Assembly (NCBI GenBank): GCA_964582225.1
Contig: CAZORA010000016.1
Location: 1 to 46,758, forward strand
Length of the DNA: 46,758 nucleotides
Origin: Dokdonella_A sp964582225
Lineage (GTDB): Bacteria; Pseudomonadota; Gammaproteobacteria; Xanthomonadales; Rhodanobacteraceae
Direction: 5' to 3'
Position 1 is the first letter of the stretch. Each line of letters begins with the position of its first letter. The translations under genes and the position numbers were made by a program. The notes beneath the pieces were generated by a model. That model saw nothing but the letters and a program-made list of their open reading frames with translations, had not been told where the DNA came from and ran no database searches. Positions 7,056 through 16,356 of this stretch are shown one piece after another.

Positions 7056-9383
7056 TCAGTCGGCGGGCGGTGGCGGTGCGAGCACGCTGCGGTTGCCGTT
7101 GTGCTCGGGTGGGCTGACGACGCCGTCCCGCTCCATCTGCTCAATCAGGCGTGCGGCGCGGTTGTAGCCGATGCGCAAGTGACGCTGCACGCCGGAAATC
7201 GATGCGCGCCGACTTTGGGTGACGATGGCCACCGCGCGGTCGTAGAGGCGCGCATCCTCATCGCCTTCGCCCTCCTCGGAGTCCTGCGGCAGGCCGGCGG
7301 CATCGATCACCTTGCCGTTGCCGAGCGGCTGGATCTCATCCAGCACGCCCTCGATGTAATCGGGCTCCCCCTGTGCCTTCAGCCAATCGACCACGCGGTG
7401 CACCTCGTGGTCGTCCACGAAAGCGCCGTGCACGCGCTCGGGAATGGCGGTGCCGGGCGGCAGGTAGAGCATGTCACCGTGGCCGAGCAGGGTTTCCGCA
7501 CCGGATTGGTCGAGGATGGTGCGCGAGTCGATCTTGCTCGATACCTGGAAGGAGATGCGGGTCGGAATGTTCGCCTTGATGAGCCCGGTAATGACGTCGA
7601 CCGAAGGACGCTGGGTGGCGAGAATCAGGTGCACGCCGGCGGCGCGCGCCTTCTGCGCCAGACGCGCGATCAGCTCCTCCACTTTCTTGCCGACGATCAT
7701 CATCATGTCGGCGAATTCGTCGATCAGGATGACCACGTAGGGCAGCGGCTGGAGCGGCTCCGCGACGAGTTCCAGCTGCGAGGGATCCGGGCGGAACAGT
7801 GGGTCCAGCAGCGGCTGACCGGCAGCGTCGGCCTCGCGCACCTTCTTGTTGAAGCCGGCCAGGTTGCGCACCCCGATCGCTGCCATCAGCTTGTAGCGAC
7901 GCTCCATCTCGGCCACGCACCAGCGCAGCGCATTGGCGGCTTCCTTCATGTCGGTGACGACCGGTGCCAGCAGATGCGGAATGCCCTCGTAGACCGAAAG
8001 CTCGAGCATCTTGGGATCGATCATCAACATGCGCACGTCCCGCGCCGTCGCCTTGTAGAGCAGGCTCAACACCATCGCGTTGAGCGCGACCGACTTGCCC
8101 GAGCCGGTAGTGCCGGCGACCAGCAGGTGCGGCATCTTCTGCAAATCGACCACCACCGGCGCGCCGCCGATGTCCTTGCCAAGGGCCAGCGCCAACGGTG
8201 ATTTCTGCGCTTCATAGCGACTGGAGCCAAGGATCTCGGCCAGATACACGATCTCGCGATGGGTATTGGGGATCTCCATGCCGATCACGGACTTGCCAGG
8301 GATCACGTCGACCACGCGCACGCTGACCACGGACAGGCCGCGGGCGATGTCCTTGTCGAGGCTGGAGATCTGGCTGCCCTTGATGCCGGGGGCCGGCTGC
8401 AGCTCGAAGCGGGTGATGACCGGACCGGGGTGCGCGCTCACCACCTGGGCGTCGATGCGGAAGTCCTTGAGCTTGAACTCGACCTGCCGCGACAGAGCCG
8501 CCAGTGCTTCTTCCGAATAGCCGCTCGACTGCGGCTTGGGCTCGTCGAGCAGCGACAGGGGCGGCAGGCCGCCCTCGCCGGAGGCGCCGGCGAAGAGCGG
8601 AATCTGGGTTTCGCGCTGGGCCCGCTCGCTCTTTTCGATCGGCGCGAGACTGGGCTCGATTCGCATGGGTTCGCGCTGCGCGCGCCGCGCGGTGTCGGCC
8701 TTGCGTACCTGCTCGCGGGCCGCTCGCGCGCCACGCGCGGCGCTCCAGTCATCGCGCCTGCGCAGGCGCTCGGCGAGCATACCGCCGAAGCCCAGCAAAA
8801 CCCCACCGATACGATCCATCAGCGCAAACCAGGACAGGCTGGTAGCCAGGGTGATCGCCACCAGCAGCAGCGCGAGCAGGAACATTGCCGCACCGAGCGG
8901 GCCGAATGCGTGCCCCAGGCTGCTGCCGGTGAGTTGGCCGAGAACGCCGCCCTCTCCTTCCGGCAGCAGCGTCGCGCCGCCACCGTGCAGCTGGGCGAGG
9001 CCTGGCGCGGCGATGAAGAAGGCCACGAAGCCGAGCAGGCGCAACGCGGGCTCGAGCGGCGACACCTCTTCCCGCGCCATGCCGCGCAACACCGCCCAGC
9101 CGAGCAAGAGCAGGAGCAGCGGAATCGTCCAGGCGGCGAGCCCGATCAGATAGAAGGAGAGATCGGCGATCCATGCGCCGAAGCTGCCGCCGAAGTTCTG
9201 CACGCCGCGTGCCGGGTCGCCCGCGTGCGACCAGCCGGGATCACTCGGGCTGTAGCTCGCCAGACAGGCGGCCACATAGACCGCCAGCGGCAGCAGCAGC
9301 AGGAACGCCGCCTCACGCAGCCCGCGGCGTCGGCGCTCATCCAGCGCAGGACTCTGATTTGCCGCTCTTTGCGCGCGCGCCAC
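7056..9383 (-). CDS. ftsK: DNA translocase FtsK
   Basis: FtsK pumps DNA at the septum and activates XerCD/dif recombination. The 775-residue protein has an N-terminal membrane domain with about four to five hydrophobic segments (25-205) and a short linker (about 205-290). Its RecA-like motor has Walker A GTTGSGKS near 422-429 and Walker B VILIDEFAD near 549-557. The C-terminal winged-helix gamma domain (about 700-765, SRRASISGVQRHLRIGYNRA) reads KOPS sites. It is shorter than E. coli FtsK, mainly in the linker, as in many proteobacteria. The start is GTG 9383 with only a weak ribosome site. Confidence 0.95.
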   Translation of the reverse strand: MARAQRAANQSPALDERRRRGLREAAFLLLLPLAVYVAACLASYSPSDPGWSHAGDPARGVQNFGGSFGAWIADLSFYLIGLAAWTIPLLLLLLGWAVLRGMAREEVSPLEPALRLLGFVAFFIAAPGLAQLHGGGATLLPEGEGGVLGQLTGSSLGHAFGPLGAAMFLLALLLVAITLATSLSWFALMDRIGGVLLGFGGMLAERLRRRDDWSAARGARAAREQVRKADTARRAQREPMRIEPSLAPIEKSERAQRETQIPLFAGASGEGGLPPLSLLDEPKPQSSGYSEEALAALSRQVEFKLKDFRIDAQVVSAHPGPVITRFELQPAPGIKGSQISSLDKDIARGLSVVSVRVVDVIPGKSVIGMEIPNTHREIVYLAEILGSSRYEAQKSPLALALGKDIGGAPVVVDLQKMPHLLVAGTTGSGKSVALNAMVLSLLYKATARDVRMLMIDPKMLELSVYEGIPHLLAPVVTDMKEAANALRWCVAEMERRYKLMAAIGVRNLAGFNKKVREADAAGQPLLDPLFRPDPSQLELVAEPLQPLPYVVILIDEFADMMMIVGKKVEELIARLAQKARAAGVHLILATQRPSVDVITGLIKANIPTRISFQVSSKIDSRTILDQSGAETLLGHGDMLYLPPGTAIPERVHGAFVDDHEVHRVVDWLKAQGEPDYIEGVLDEIQPLGNGKVIDAAGLPQDSEEGEGDEDARLYDRAVAIVTQSRRASISGVQRHLRIGYNRAARLIEQMERDGVVSPPEHNGNRSVLAPPPPAD

Positions 9384-9427
9384 CGGAATGAATTACCTGA
9401 AGTTTCTTGTGCAACTCATTGTTTGCG

Positions 9428-9461
9428 AAAAAGGCGCCTCCGGCAAGCGCCGGAGGCGCCT
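9428..9461 (-). terminator. Rho-independent terminator of ald
   Basis: A perfect 13-bp stem (9432-9444 with 9449-9461) closes a 4-base loop and on the minus strand is followed by five U residues (9432-9428). It lies 9 bases after the ald stop codon. It should end ald transcription and separate it from ftsK, which then needs its own promoter. Confidence 0.9.
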
Positions 9462-9469
9462 GCAGCCGC

Positions 9470-10531
9470 TCAAGCCTTGAGAGCCGGATGCACGATCTCG
9501 CCAGCTTCGACGTTGATGCCATCCTTGAGCGGGGCGAACGACTTCCAGTCCTTGTCGCCGGCAAGGCGGCTCACATACGGCAGGATCGCCGCACAGATCG
9601 CCTGCGAAGAGGTCTGCGGCACGGCGCCCGGCATGTTGGTCACGCAGAAATGGGTGACGCCCTCGACCAGGTAAGTCGGATCCGCCCAGGTGGTCGGCTG
9701 CGAGGTCTCGAAGCAGCCGCCCTGATCGATCGCGATGTCGATCAGCACCGTACCGGGCTCCATCGTCTCCACCATCGCCCTGGTGACGACATGTGGTGCC
9801 CGCGCACTCGGAATCAGCACCGCGCCGATCACCAGGTCGGCGTCGCGCACTTCGCGCGCCACCGTCTCCTGATAGGGATACAGCGCGGTCACGTTGTGGC
9901 TGACTTCCATCATGTGCGCGAGGCGATCCTGGCGCATGTCGAACACCACCACGTTGGCGCCGCCCGCGGCGGCGAGAATGGCTGCGTTGCCGCCTGCCGC
10001 ACCGGCGCCCAGGACCACCACCTTGCCGCGCTCGGTGGAGGGCAGGCCGCCGAGCAGCTTGCCCTTGCCGCCAGCCGGCTGGTGCAGCAGGTGGGTGCCG
10101 ACCTGGGTCGCGATGCGCCCCGCAATGATCGACATCGGCGCAAGCAACGGCAGACTACCGCCGGGCCCGGTGACGCTTTCGAAGGCGATTCCGGTCAGGC
10201 CGATCTGCAGCAGGCGCTCGGTCAGCTTGGGCTCGGCCGCAAGATGCAGGTAGCAGAACAGCAGGTGATCCTTGCGCAGGTGCTGGAGGTCGCCGGCGAT
10301 CGGCTCCTTGACCTTGACGATCATCTCGCTGGAGGCATAGAGCGCGGCCGCGCCGGGCTCGATCTTGACGCCAACGCGGGCATAGTCCTCGTCCTTGAAG
10401 CCGCTCTTCAGGCCGGCTCCGGCCTGCACATGCACCTCATGCCCGTGGCGCACGAGATCGCCGCAGGCGGCCGGAATCAAGGCGACACGACCTTCCAGGG
10501 TCTTGGTTTCCGAAGGCACACCGATACGCAT
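9470..10531 (-). CDS. ald: Alanine dehydrogenase
   Basis: The enzyme catalyses NAD-dependent oxidative deamination of L-alanine to pyruvate and ammonia, or the reverse. The 353-residue product begins MRIGVPSETKTLEGRVAL and has the catalytic Lys75 (VKVKEP) and His96 (YLHLA) at the same numbers as in well-studied Ald enzymes. The Rossmann motif GAGAAGGNA lies near 175-183. ATG 10531 has GAGGA 7 bases upstream. It is somewhat shorter than the 370-residue family norm, the difference being at the C-terminus. It is transcribed alone, away from trxB, and ends at a strong terminator. Confidence 0.94.
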   Translation of the reverse strand: MRIGVPSETKTLEGRVALIPAACGDLVRHGHEVHVQAGAGLKSGFKDEDYARVGVKIEPGAAALYASSEMIVKVKEPIAGDLQHLRKDHLLFCYLHLAAEPKLTERLLQIGLTGIAFESVTGPGGSLPLLAPMSIIAGRIATQVGTHLLHQPAGGKGKLLGGLPSTERGKVVVLGAGAAGGNAAILAAAGGANVVVFDMRQDRLAHMMEVSHNVTALYPYQETVAREVRDADLVIGAVLIPSARAPHVVTRAMVETMEPGTVLIDIAIDQGGCFETSQPTTWADPTYLVEGVTHFCVTNMPGAVPQTSSQAICAAILPYVSRLAGDKDWKSFAPLKDGINVEAGEIVHPALKA

Positions 10532-10741
10532 TGCTGAGTCCTCACGCAGAGTATTTGGTTGGGTCACGCGGCCTGCGCCTTGAATCACGCGCGCATTCCC
10601 TCCATGCTCCGCGCTTCCGCGCGCGCGCTCGCCGCAGGGCAGCGAGGCGGAGCGGAAGCGGAAGAAGCGGGCCGCGGCGACGCCGGGGCCAGGGAAAAAC
10701 GACGCACGAGACGGCCGCCTCGAAAGCGGCCTGGATTATAC

Positions 10742-11692
10742 ATGAGCACTGCCAGGCACTCGCGACTGATCATCCTCGGTTCCGGCCCCGCCGGATACAC
10801 GGCGGCCGTCTATGCGGCCCGTGCCAATCTCAGCCCCGTGCTCATCACCGGCCTCGCCCAGGGCGGCCAGCTGATGACCACCACCGACGTCGACAACTGG
10901 CCGGGAGGCGGCGAGGGACTGCAGGGGCCGGAGCTCATGCAGCAGATGGCCGAGCATGCCGCGCGCTTCAAGGCCGAAATGGTGTTCGACCACATCCATA
11001 CGGCGAATCTGAATGAGCGCCCGTTTCGTCTGGCGGGCGACGCGGGAGAATACACCTGCGACGCGCTGATCATCGCCACCGGCGCCGACGCGAAGTATCT
11101 CGGCCTGCCCTCCGAAGAGCGCTTCAAGGGCCGCGGCGTCTCCGCCTGCGCGACCTGCGACGGCTTTTTCTTCCGCGAGCAGGCGGTAGCCGTGATTGGC
11201 GGTGGCAATACCGCGGTGGAAGAGGCACTGTATCTCTCCAACATCTGCGCCAAGGTGATCCTGGTGCACCGCCGCGACCGCCTGCGTGCGGAAAAGATCA
11301 TGCAGGACAAGCTGTTCGAAAAAGAGCGCGCCGGCAAGATCGAGATCGTGTGGAACCACACGGTCGAGGAGGTCCTGGGCGACGACAGCGGCGTCACCGG
11401 CATGCGCCTGGTGAGCGCGCTGGACGGCAGCCGTCGCGACATCGCCATCACCGGCTTCTTCGTCGCCATCGGCCACACCCCGAACACCGGCATCTTTGCC
11501 GGCCAGCTCGAGATGCGCAACGGCTATATCCAGATCCGCAGCGGGCTCGAGGGCGGCGCCACCGCGACCAGCGTGCCCGGCGTCTTCGCCGCCGGCGATG
11601 TGGCCGACCAGGTCTACCGGCAGGCGGTCACCTCGGCCGGCTTCGGCTGCATGGCGGCGCTCGACGCGGAGAAATACCTGGACATCGCCTGA
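10742..11692 (+). CDS. trxB: Thioredoxin-disulfide reductase
   Basis: TrxB transfers electrons from NADPH through FAD to thioredoxin in the cytoplasm. The 316-residue product has the FAD motif GSGPAG near residue 12, the redox pair Cys136-Ala-Thr-Cys139 followed by DGFFF, the NADPH motif GGGNTAVEEA and the C-terminal FAD site GVFAAGDV. The ATG at 10742 gives the standard N-terminus; the open frame upstream (10559-10741) is not coding-like. No strong ribosome site is visible. It is divergent from ald. Confidence 0.95.
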   Translation: MSTARHSRLIILGSGPAGYTAAVYAARANLSPVLITGLAQGGQLMTTTDVDNWPGGGEGLQGPELMQQMAEHAARFKAEMVFDHIHTANLNERPFRLAGDAGEYTCDALIIATGADAKYLGLPSEERFKGRGVSACATCDGFFFREQAVAVIGGGNTAVEEALYLSNICAKVILVHRRDRLRAEKIMQDKLFEKERAGKIEIVWNHTVEEVLGDDSGVTGMRLVSALDGSRRDIAITGFFVAIGHTPNTGIFAGQLEMRNGYIQIRSGLEGGATATSVPGVFAAGDVADQVYRQAVTSAGFGCMAALDAEKYLDIA

Positions 11693-11728
11693 GGCGGGCT
11701 CCGGAGCCGCTCCCAGTCGCAATCCGCC

Positions 11729-12868
11729 ATGCTGCAGGTTCGCTTCCACGACGCGCTCGACGAGATTCCGCGCGCGGCGTGGAACGCGCTGCTGCCGGAC
11801 GACAATCCCTTCGTCGACCACGACTTTCTCGCCGGCCTCGAGCGCAGCGGCTGCATCGAGTCCGCCAACGGTTGGCAGCCGCACCATCTCGGGCTGTGGG
11901 ACGGCGATCGGCTGCGCGCCGCGGCGCCGCTCTACTTCAAGGGCAACTCACACGGCGAGTTCGTGTTCGACTGGAGCTGGGCGCGTGCCTGGGCCGAGCA
12001 CGGCCTCGACTACTACCCCAAACTTCTCTGCGGCGTGCCCTACTCGCCCGTCAGCGGGCCGCGCCTGCTGAGCGGTCGCGGGCCAGATGCCGCCGCGCTC
12101 AAGCGGGAGCTGCTGCAGGCGATCGTCGCCGAAGCCGAACGCTTCGGCCTGTCCTCGGCGCACCTGAACTTCGCCGATGCTGCCGACGCGGCGGCCTTCG
12201 CCGACAGCGACTGGCTGCCGCGCAGCGACTGGCAGTATCACTGGCAAAACCGCGGCTGGAAGGATTTCGACGCCTTCCTCGCCGCGCTCAGCCACAAGAA
12301 GCGCAAGAACATCCGCCGCGAGCGCGAGCGGGTGCACGAACTCGGCGTCGACTGCGAAATCCGCTCGGGCGACGAGCTCGCCGCCGACGACTGGAGCGCC
12401 CTGCACCGCTTCTACCTGGCCACCTTCGAGGACAAGGGCAACCTGCCCACCCTCAGCGAAGCCTTCTTTCGTCATCTCGGCAAGGCGATGCCGCAGCGCG
12501 TGGTGGCCGTACTGTGCCACCGCGGCGGTCGGCGAATCGCCGGCGCGCTGATGTTGCGCAGCCGCGATGTGCTCTACGGTCGCTACTGGGGCGCGCTCGA
12601 ACACGTCGAGGATCTGCACTTCGAAGCCTGCTACTACCAGGGCATCGAGTACTGCCTGCGCCAGGGCATCGCCCGCTTCGAGCCCGGCGCCGGCGGCGAG
12701 CACAAGCTGGCCCGCGGCTTCCTGCCGGCGCGCACGCGCTCCTTCCACTGGATCGCCGACCCGCGTTTCCGTGAGGCGATCGCCCGCGCGCTGCAGCGCG
12801 AAGAGCGGATGCTTGCGGCGTATGGCGCGGAGCTGCGCGTGCATTCGCCCTACGCCGAGCGTCCATGA
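11729..12868 (+). CDS. FemAB/GNAT-like protein (PF04339, COG3146 type)
   Basis: The 379-residue protein matches the widespread proteobacterial family once called DUF482 and listed as peptidogalycan biosynthesis or GNAT-like. Recognisable features are an N-terminal NPFVDHDFLAGLE segment, a central KKRKNIRRERERV basic stretch, a FYLATFEDKGN segment and a C-terminal CYYQGIEYC...FEPGAGGEHKLARGF block. These proteins have a duplicated acyltransferase fold similar to Fem aminoacyl transferases; the substrate is not established. It overlaps aat by the ATGA at 12865-12868. Coupling to aat, itself an aminoacyl-tRNA-using transferase, makes an aminoacyl or acyl transfer role plausible but unproven. Confidence 0.85.
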   Translation: MLQVRFHDALDEIPRAAWNALLPDDNPFVDHDFLAGLERSGCIESANGWQPHHLGLWDGDRLRAAAPLYFKGNSHGEFVFDWSWARAWAEHGLDYYPKLLCGVPYSPVSGPRLLSGRGPDAAALKRELLQAIVAEAERFGLSSAHLNFADAADAAAFADSDWLPRSDWQYHWQNRGWKDFDAFLAALSHKKRKNIRRERERVHELGVDCEIRSGDELAADDWSALHRFYLATFEDKGNLPTLSEAFFRHLGKAMPQRVVAVLCHRGGRRIAGALMLRSRDVLYGRYWGALEHVEDLHFEACYYQGIEYCLRQGIARFEPGAGGEHKLARGFLPARTRSFHWIADPRFREAIARALQREERMLAAYGAELRVHSPYAERP

Positions 12869-13593
12869 TCCGCCTGCCGCTGCTCGACCCCGTCCGCGTC
12901 GAGGCTTTCCCGCCCGTCGCCGGCGCGCTCGACGAGCCCGACGGCCTGCTCGCGATCGGCGGCGATCTCTCGCCCGCGCGTCTCCTCGCTGCCTACCGCC
13001 GCGGCATCTTCCCGTGGTATTCGGCAGGGGAACCGATTCTCTGGTGGTCACCGGCGCGGCGCGCGGTATTCGACACCGCCCGCCCCCACGTGCCGCGTCG
13101 GCTCGCCCGCTGGTTGCGCCACTGCGCCTGGCAAATCCGCGTCGACACCGCCTTTGCGCAGGTGCTCGAGCACTGCGCGGCCCCGCGCCGCGGCGCAGCC
13201 GGCACCTGGCTCAGCCCCGACATGCAGCGGGCCTACCGCCGCCTGCACGCGCTGGGCCACGCGCACTCCGTCGAGGCCTGGGACGGCGAGCGCCTGGTCG
13301 GCGGCATCTACGGGGTGGCGATCGGCCGCATGTTCTTCGGCGAATCGATGTTCAGCGCCGCCAACAACGGCTCCAAACTCGCCCTGCTTGCTCTCTGCCA
13401 CATTCTCCACCAGCACGGCTTCCCGCTGCTCGACGCTCAGATGTGGACCCCGCACCTGGCCCGCTTCGGGGCTCGCGAGCTGCCGCGCGAGGCGTTTTGT
13501 CGCGAGGCAGCCCGGCTTGCCGGCCGGGAGCAAAGCGGCTCCGGGTGGCCTGCCCGGATCGCGATTCCGTATCCGACCGAGCTCGTCGCCTGA
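12865..13593 (+). CDS. aat: Leucyl/phenylalanyl-tRNA-protein transferase
   Basis: Aat adds Leu or Phe from aminoacyl-tRNA to proteins with N-terminal Lys or Arg, making N-degrons that ClpS passes to ClpAP. The 242-residue product contains the family blocks GDLSPARLLAAYRRGIFPWY, WWSPARRAVF, TWLSPDMQRAY, SVEAWDGERLVGG, MFFGESMFS and DAQMWTPHLARFG. The start codon overlaps the previous stop. The genes for its downstream partners clpS and clpA lie just beyond infA, so this N-degron pathway is physically clustered here. Confidence 0.96.
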   Translation: MIRLPLLDPVRVEAFPPVAGALDEPDGLLAIGGDLSPARLLAAYRRGIFPWYSAGEPILWWSPARRAVFDTARPHVPRRLARWLRHCAWQIRVDTAFAQVLEHCAAPRRGAAGTWLSPDMQRAYRRLHALGHAHSVEAWDGERLVGGIYGVAIGRMFFGESMFSAANNGSKLALLALCHILHQHGFPLLDAQMWTPHLARFGARELPREAFCREAARLAGREQSGSGWPARIAIPYPTELVA

Positions 13594-13643
13594 AGCAAAG
13601 CTCGGGCTTTCGCTTCCGTATCAAGCACGAACGTGTCAAAATG

Positions 13644-13658
13644 GCCCGCTTTGCGGGC
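13644..13658 (+). terminator. Small G/C hairpin between aat and infA
   Basis: GCCCGC and GCGGGC pair across a TTT loop about 50 bases after the aat stop and 38 before the infA start. No U-tract follows, so it may be an attenuating or leader structure, or nothing functional. Confidence 0.3.
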
Positions 13659-13695
13659 GCCTTGCAGCCTGCCCTACCCTCATCCCAGGGAAACA

Positions 13696-13914
13696 ATGTC
13701 CAAAGACGACGTCATCGAAATGGAAGGCTCGATTCTCGAGACCCTTCCGAACACGATGTTCCGCGTGAAGCTGGAGAACGGACACGTGATCACGGCGCAC
13801 ATCTCGGGACGCATGCGCAAGCATTACATCCGCATCCTGACCGGCGACAACGTCAAGGTCGAGATGACCCCATACGACCTGAGCAAGGGTCGCATCACCT
13901 ACCGCATGAAGTAA
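13696..13914 (+). CDS. infA: Translation initiation factor IF-1
   Basis: IF-1 binds the 30S A-site during initiation. The 72-residue protein is a single OB-fold of the usual length: it begins MSKDDVIEMEG, contains NTMFRVKLENGH and ISGRMRKHYIRI, and ends GRITYRMK. ATG 13696 is preceded by CAGGGA at a good distance. The aat-infA-clpA/clpS neighbourhood is conserved in many gammaproteobacteria. Confidence 0.97.
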   Translation: MSKDDVIEMEGSILETLPNTMFRVKLENGHVITAHISGRMRKHYIRILTGDNVKVEMTPYDLSKGRITYRMK

Positions 13915-13957
13915 GCCGCGTCGCGGCGCCTGCCTTCGTCATCCGTCAAGCGGCTTC

Positions 13958-13985
13958 CGAGCGACTCACTGCCGCAAGTCGCTCG
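13958..13985. terminator. Inverted repeat between convergent infA and clpA
   Basis: A perfect 9-bp stem, CGAGCGACT at 13958-13966 and AGTCGCTCG at 13977-13985, closes a 10-base loop in the gap between the two convergent genes. The clpA side is followed by a run of C and T rather than a clear U-tract. It could serve as a two-way terminator. Confidence 0.5.
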
Positions 13986-13997
13986 AAACAGAACGGA

Positions 13998-16274
13998 TCA
14001 CACCACGACCGGCAGCTTTTCGGCTTCTTCGCAGTCGACGATCAGACGGTCGTCGCGCACCGACAGCGAGACCTTGCCACCGGCGGCGAGCCGGCCGAAC
14101 AGGAGCTCGTCGGCGAGCGGGCGCTTGACGTGGTCCTGGATCACCCGCGCCATCGGTCGCGCACCCATCTGCGCGTCAAAGCCGTGCTCGGCGAGCCAGC
14201 GTCGGGCCGCCGCGTCGACGTTGAGCGAAACGTGCTTTTCCTGCAGCTGCATTTCCAGCTCGATCAGGAACTTGTCGACCACGCGCAGGATGTGCTCGAA
14301 GTCGAGCGCATTGAACTGCACGATCGCGTCGAGACGATTTCGGAACTCGGGCGAGAAGCCGCGCTTGAGTGCTTCCATGGCGTCCGTGCGGTGATCCTGC
14401 TCAATGAAGCCAATCGTCCGCCGCGCGGCCATCTGCGCACCCACGTTGGTGGTCATCATCAGGATCACGTTGCGGAAACTCGCTTCGCGCCCGTTGGTGT
14501 CGGTCAGCATGCCGTGGTCCATGACCTGCAGCAGGATGTTGTAGACGTCGGGATGGGCCTTCTCGATTTCATCGAGCAGCAGCACACAATGCGGATGCTT
14601 GACGATCTGTTCGGTGAGCAGGCCGCCCTGATCGAAACCGACGTAGCCCGGCGGCGCGCCGATCAGGCGCGAGACCGAGTGGGCCTCCATGTACTCGGAC
14701 ATGTCGAAGCGCACCAGCTCGATGCCGAGCTGCAGCGCGAGCTGGCGGGTCACTTCGGTCTTGCCCACTCCGGTCGGTCCGGTCAGCAGGAAACTGCCGA
14801 TCGGCTTGTCCGGATTACCGAGCCCGGAGCGCGCCATCTTGATCGCGCTGGCGAGCTGATCGATCGCGGTATCCTGGCCGAACACCACCATCTTCAGGTT
14901 GCGCTCGAGGCTGCGCAGCACATCGCGATCCGAGGCCGACACCTGCTTCGGCGGGATGCGCGCCATGCGCGCGACGATCAGCTCGATGTCGGAGACGTCG
15001 ACCGTGCGGTTGCGCTCGGCTTCCGGCAGCAGACGCTGCCGCGCGCCGGCCTCGTCGATCACGTCGATTGCCTTGTCCGGCAGCAGCCGATCACCGATGT
15101 GCTTGACCGAGAGGTCGACCGCTGCCTGCAGCGCGTCGCCGGTGTATTCGACGTTGTGGAACTCCTCGAAGCGGCCCTTGAGCCCGCGCAGGATTTCCAC
15201 GCTCTCCGCCACCGAAGGTTCGATCACATCGATCTTCTGGAAGCGCCGCGCCAGCGCGCGGTCCTTCTCGAACACGCCGCGGTATTCCTGAAAGGTGGTC
15301 GAACCGATGCAGCGCAGCTCGCCGCTGGCGAGCACGGGTTTGATCAGGTTCGAGGCGTCCATGGTGCCGCCGGAGGCCGAGCCGGCGCCAATGATGGTGT
15401 GGATTTCGTCGATGAAGAGGATCGCGCCCTGCTCCTTGCGCAGCGCGGCAAGCACTGCCTTCAGCCGCTTCTCGAAGTCACCGCGGTACTTGGTGCCGGC
15501 GATCAATGCGCCCAGATCGAGCGACCAGATCGTGCAGTCGACCAGCACCTCGGGCACTTCGCCTTCGACGATGCGCCGCGCCAGGCCTTCGGCCAGCGCG
15601 GTCTTGCCGACGCCGGCTTCGCCGACGTAGAGCGGGTTGTTCTTGCGTCGCCGACAGAGCACCTGGATCGTGCGCTCCACCTCCTCGTTGCGGCCGATCA
15701 GCGGGTCGATCTTGCCCTGTCGCGCCAGTTCGTTCAGGTTGCTCGCATATTCCGTGAGCGGGTTGGCTCGCGCTTCCTCGCCGCCCTCGCCCTCGCGCTG
15801 GGCCTCGCCGTTGCCGGACGCTGCCGCCTGCGAGTCGTGGCCGATCTTGGCGATGCCGTGTGAGATGTAGTTGACGACGTCGAGCCGGGTGACGTTCTGC
15901 TGACCGAGAAAATAGACGGCGTGCGAGTCCTTCTCACCGAAGATCGCGACCAGCACGTTAGCGCCGGTAACCTCCTTGCGGCCCGATGACTGCACGTGAT
16001 AGACGGCGCGCTGCAGCACGCGCTGGAAGCCGAGCGTAGGCTGGGTGTCGCGATCATCCGTCGACGGCAGCACGGGCACCGTCTCGGTGATGATCGCGCG
16101 CAAGTCGCGCGCCAGCCGCCCGGTGTCGGTACCGCAGGCGTTCAGCACCGTTGTGGCTGCGGTATTGTCGAGCAGTGCGAGCAACAGGTGCTCGACGGTC
16201 ATGAACTCGTGGCGCTGCTCGCGCGCTTCCTTGTAGCACTGACCGATGGTGATCTCGAGATCCTTGCTGAACAT
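13998..16274 (-). CDS. clpA: ATP-dependent Clp protease ATP-binding subunit ClpA
   Basis: ClpA is the AAA+ unfoldase that feeds substrates to ClpP. The 758-residue product has the ClpN double repeat (about 1-145), a first ATPase domain with Walker A GEAGVGKTAL near 215, and a second with GPTGVGKTEV near 500 and LLDEIEKAHPDV. A C-terminal D2-small domain completes it. ATG 16274 gives the standard start MFSKDLEITIGQ and has GGAGG about 10 bases upstream. The frame further upstream to 16334 is not typical of the family. clpS lies directly upstream on the same strand. Confidence 0.96.
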   Translation of the reverse strand: MFSKDLEITIGQCYKEAREQRHEFMTVEHLLLALLDNTAATTVLNACGTDTGRLARDLRAIITETVPVLPSTDDRDTQPTLGFQRVLQRAVYHVQSSGRKEVTGANVLVAIFGEKDSHAVYFLGQQNVTRLDVVNYISHGIAKIGHDSQAAASGNGEAQREGEGGEEARANPLTEYASNLNELARQGKIDPLIGRNEEVERTIQVLCRRRKNNPLYVGEAGVGKTALAEGLARRIVEGEVPEVLVDCTIWSLDLGALIAGTKYRGDFEKRLKAVLAALRKEQGAILFIDEIHTIIGAGSASGGTMDASNLIKPVLASGELRCIGSTTFQEYRGVFEKDRALARRFQKIDVIEPSVAESVEILRGLKGRFEEFHNVEYTGDALQAAVDLSVKHIGDRLLPDKAIDVIDEAGARQRLLPEAERNRTVDVSDIELIVARMARIPPKQVSASDRDVLRSLERNLKMVVFGQDTAIDQLASAIKMARSGLGNPDKPIGSFLLTGPTGVGKTEVTRQLALQLGIELVRFDMSEYMEAHSVSRLIGAPPGYVGFDQGGLLTEQIVKHPHCVLLLDEIEKAHPDVYNILLQVMDHGMLTDTNGREASFRNVILMMTTNVGAQMAARRTIGFIEQDHRTDAMEALKRGFSPEFRNRLDAIVQFNALDFEHILRVVDKFLIELEMQLQEKHVSLNVDAAARRWLAEHGFDAQMGARPMARVIQDHVKRPLADELLFGRLAAGGKVSLSVRDDRLIVDCEEAEKLPVVV

Positions 16275-16356
16275 GCCGGAACCACCTCCGAAACTACGCT
16301 GCATGCAACATATGGGCCAACTTTCTCGCTTCAATCGAGCCGGATTTCTGGCGGCT

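Noticed and set aside
12567..15863. A very long plus-strand open frame crossing aat, infA and antisense to clpA
   Set aside because: It is the shadow of strongly conserved genes in other frames in G+C-rich DNA; the translation is Arg/Ala-rich and has no domain.
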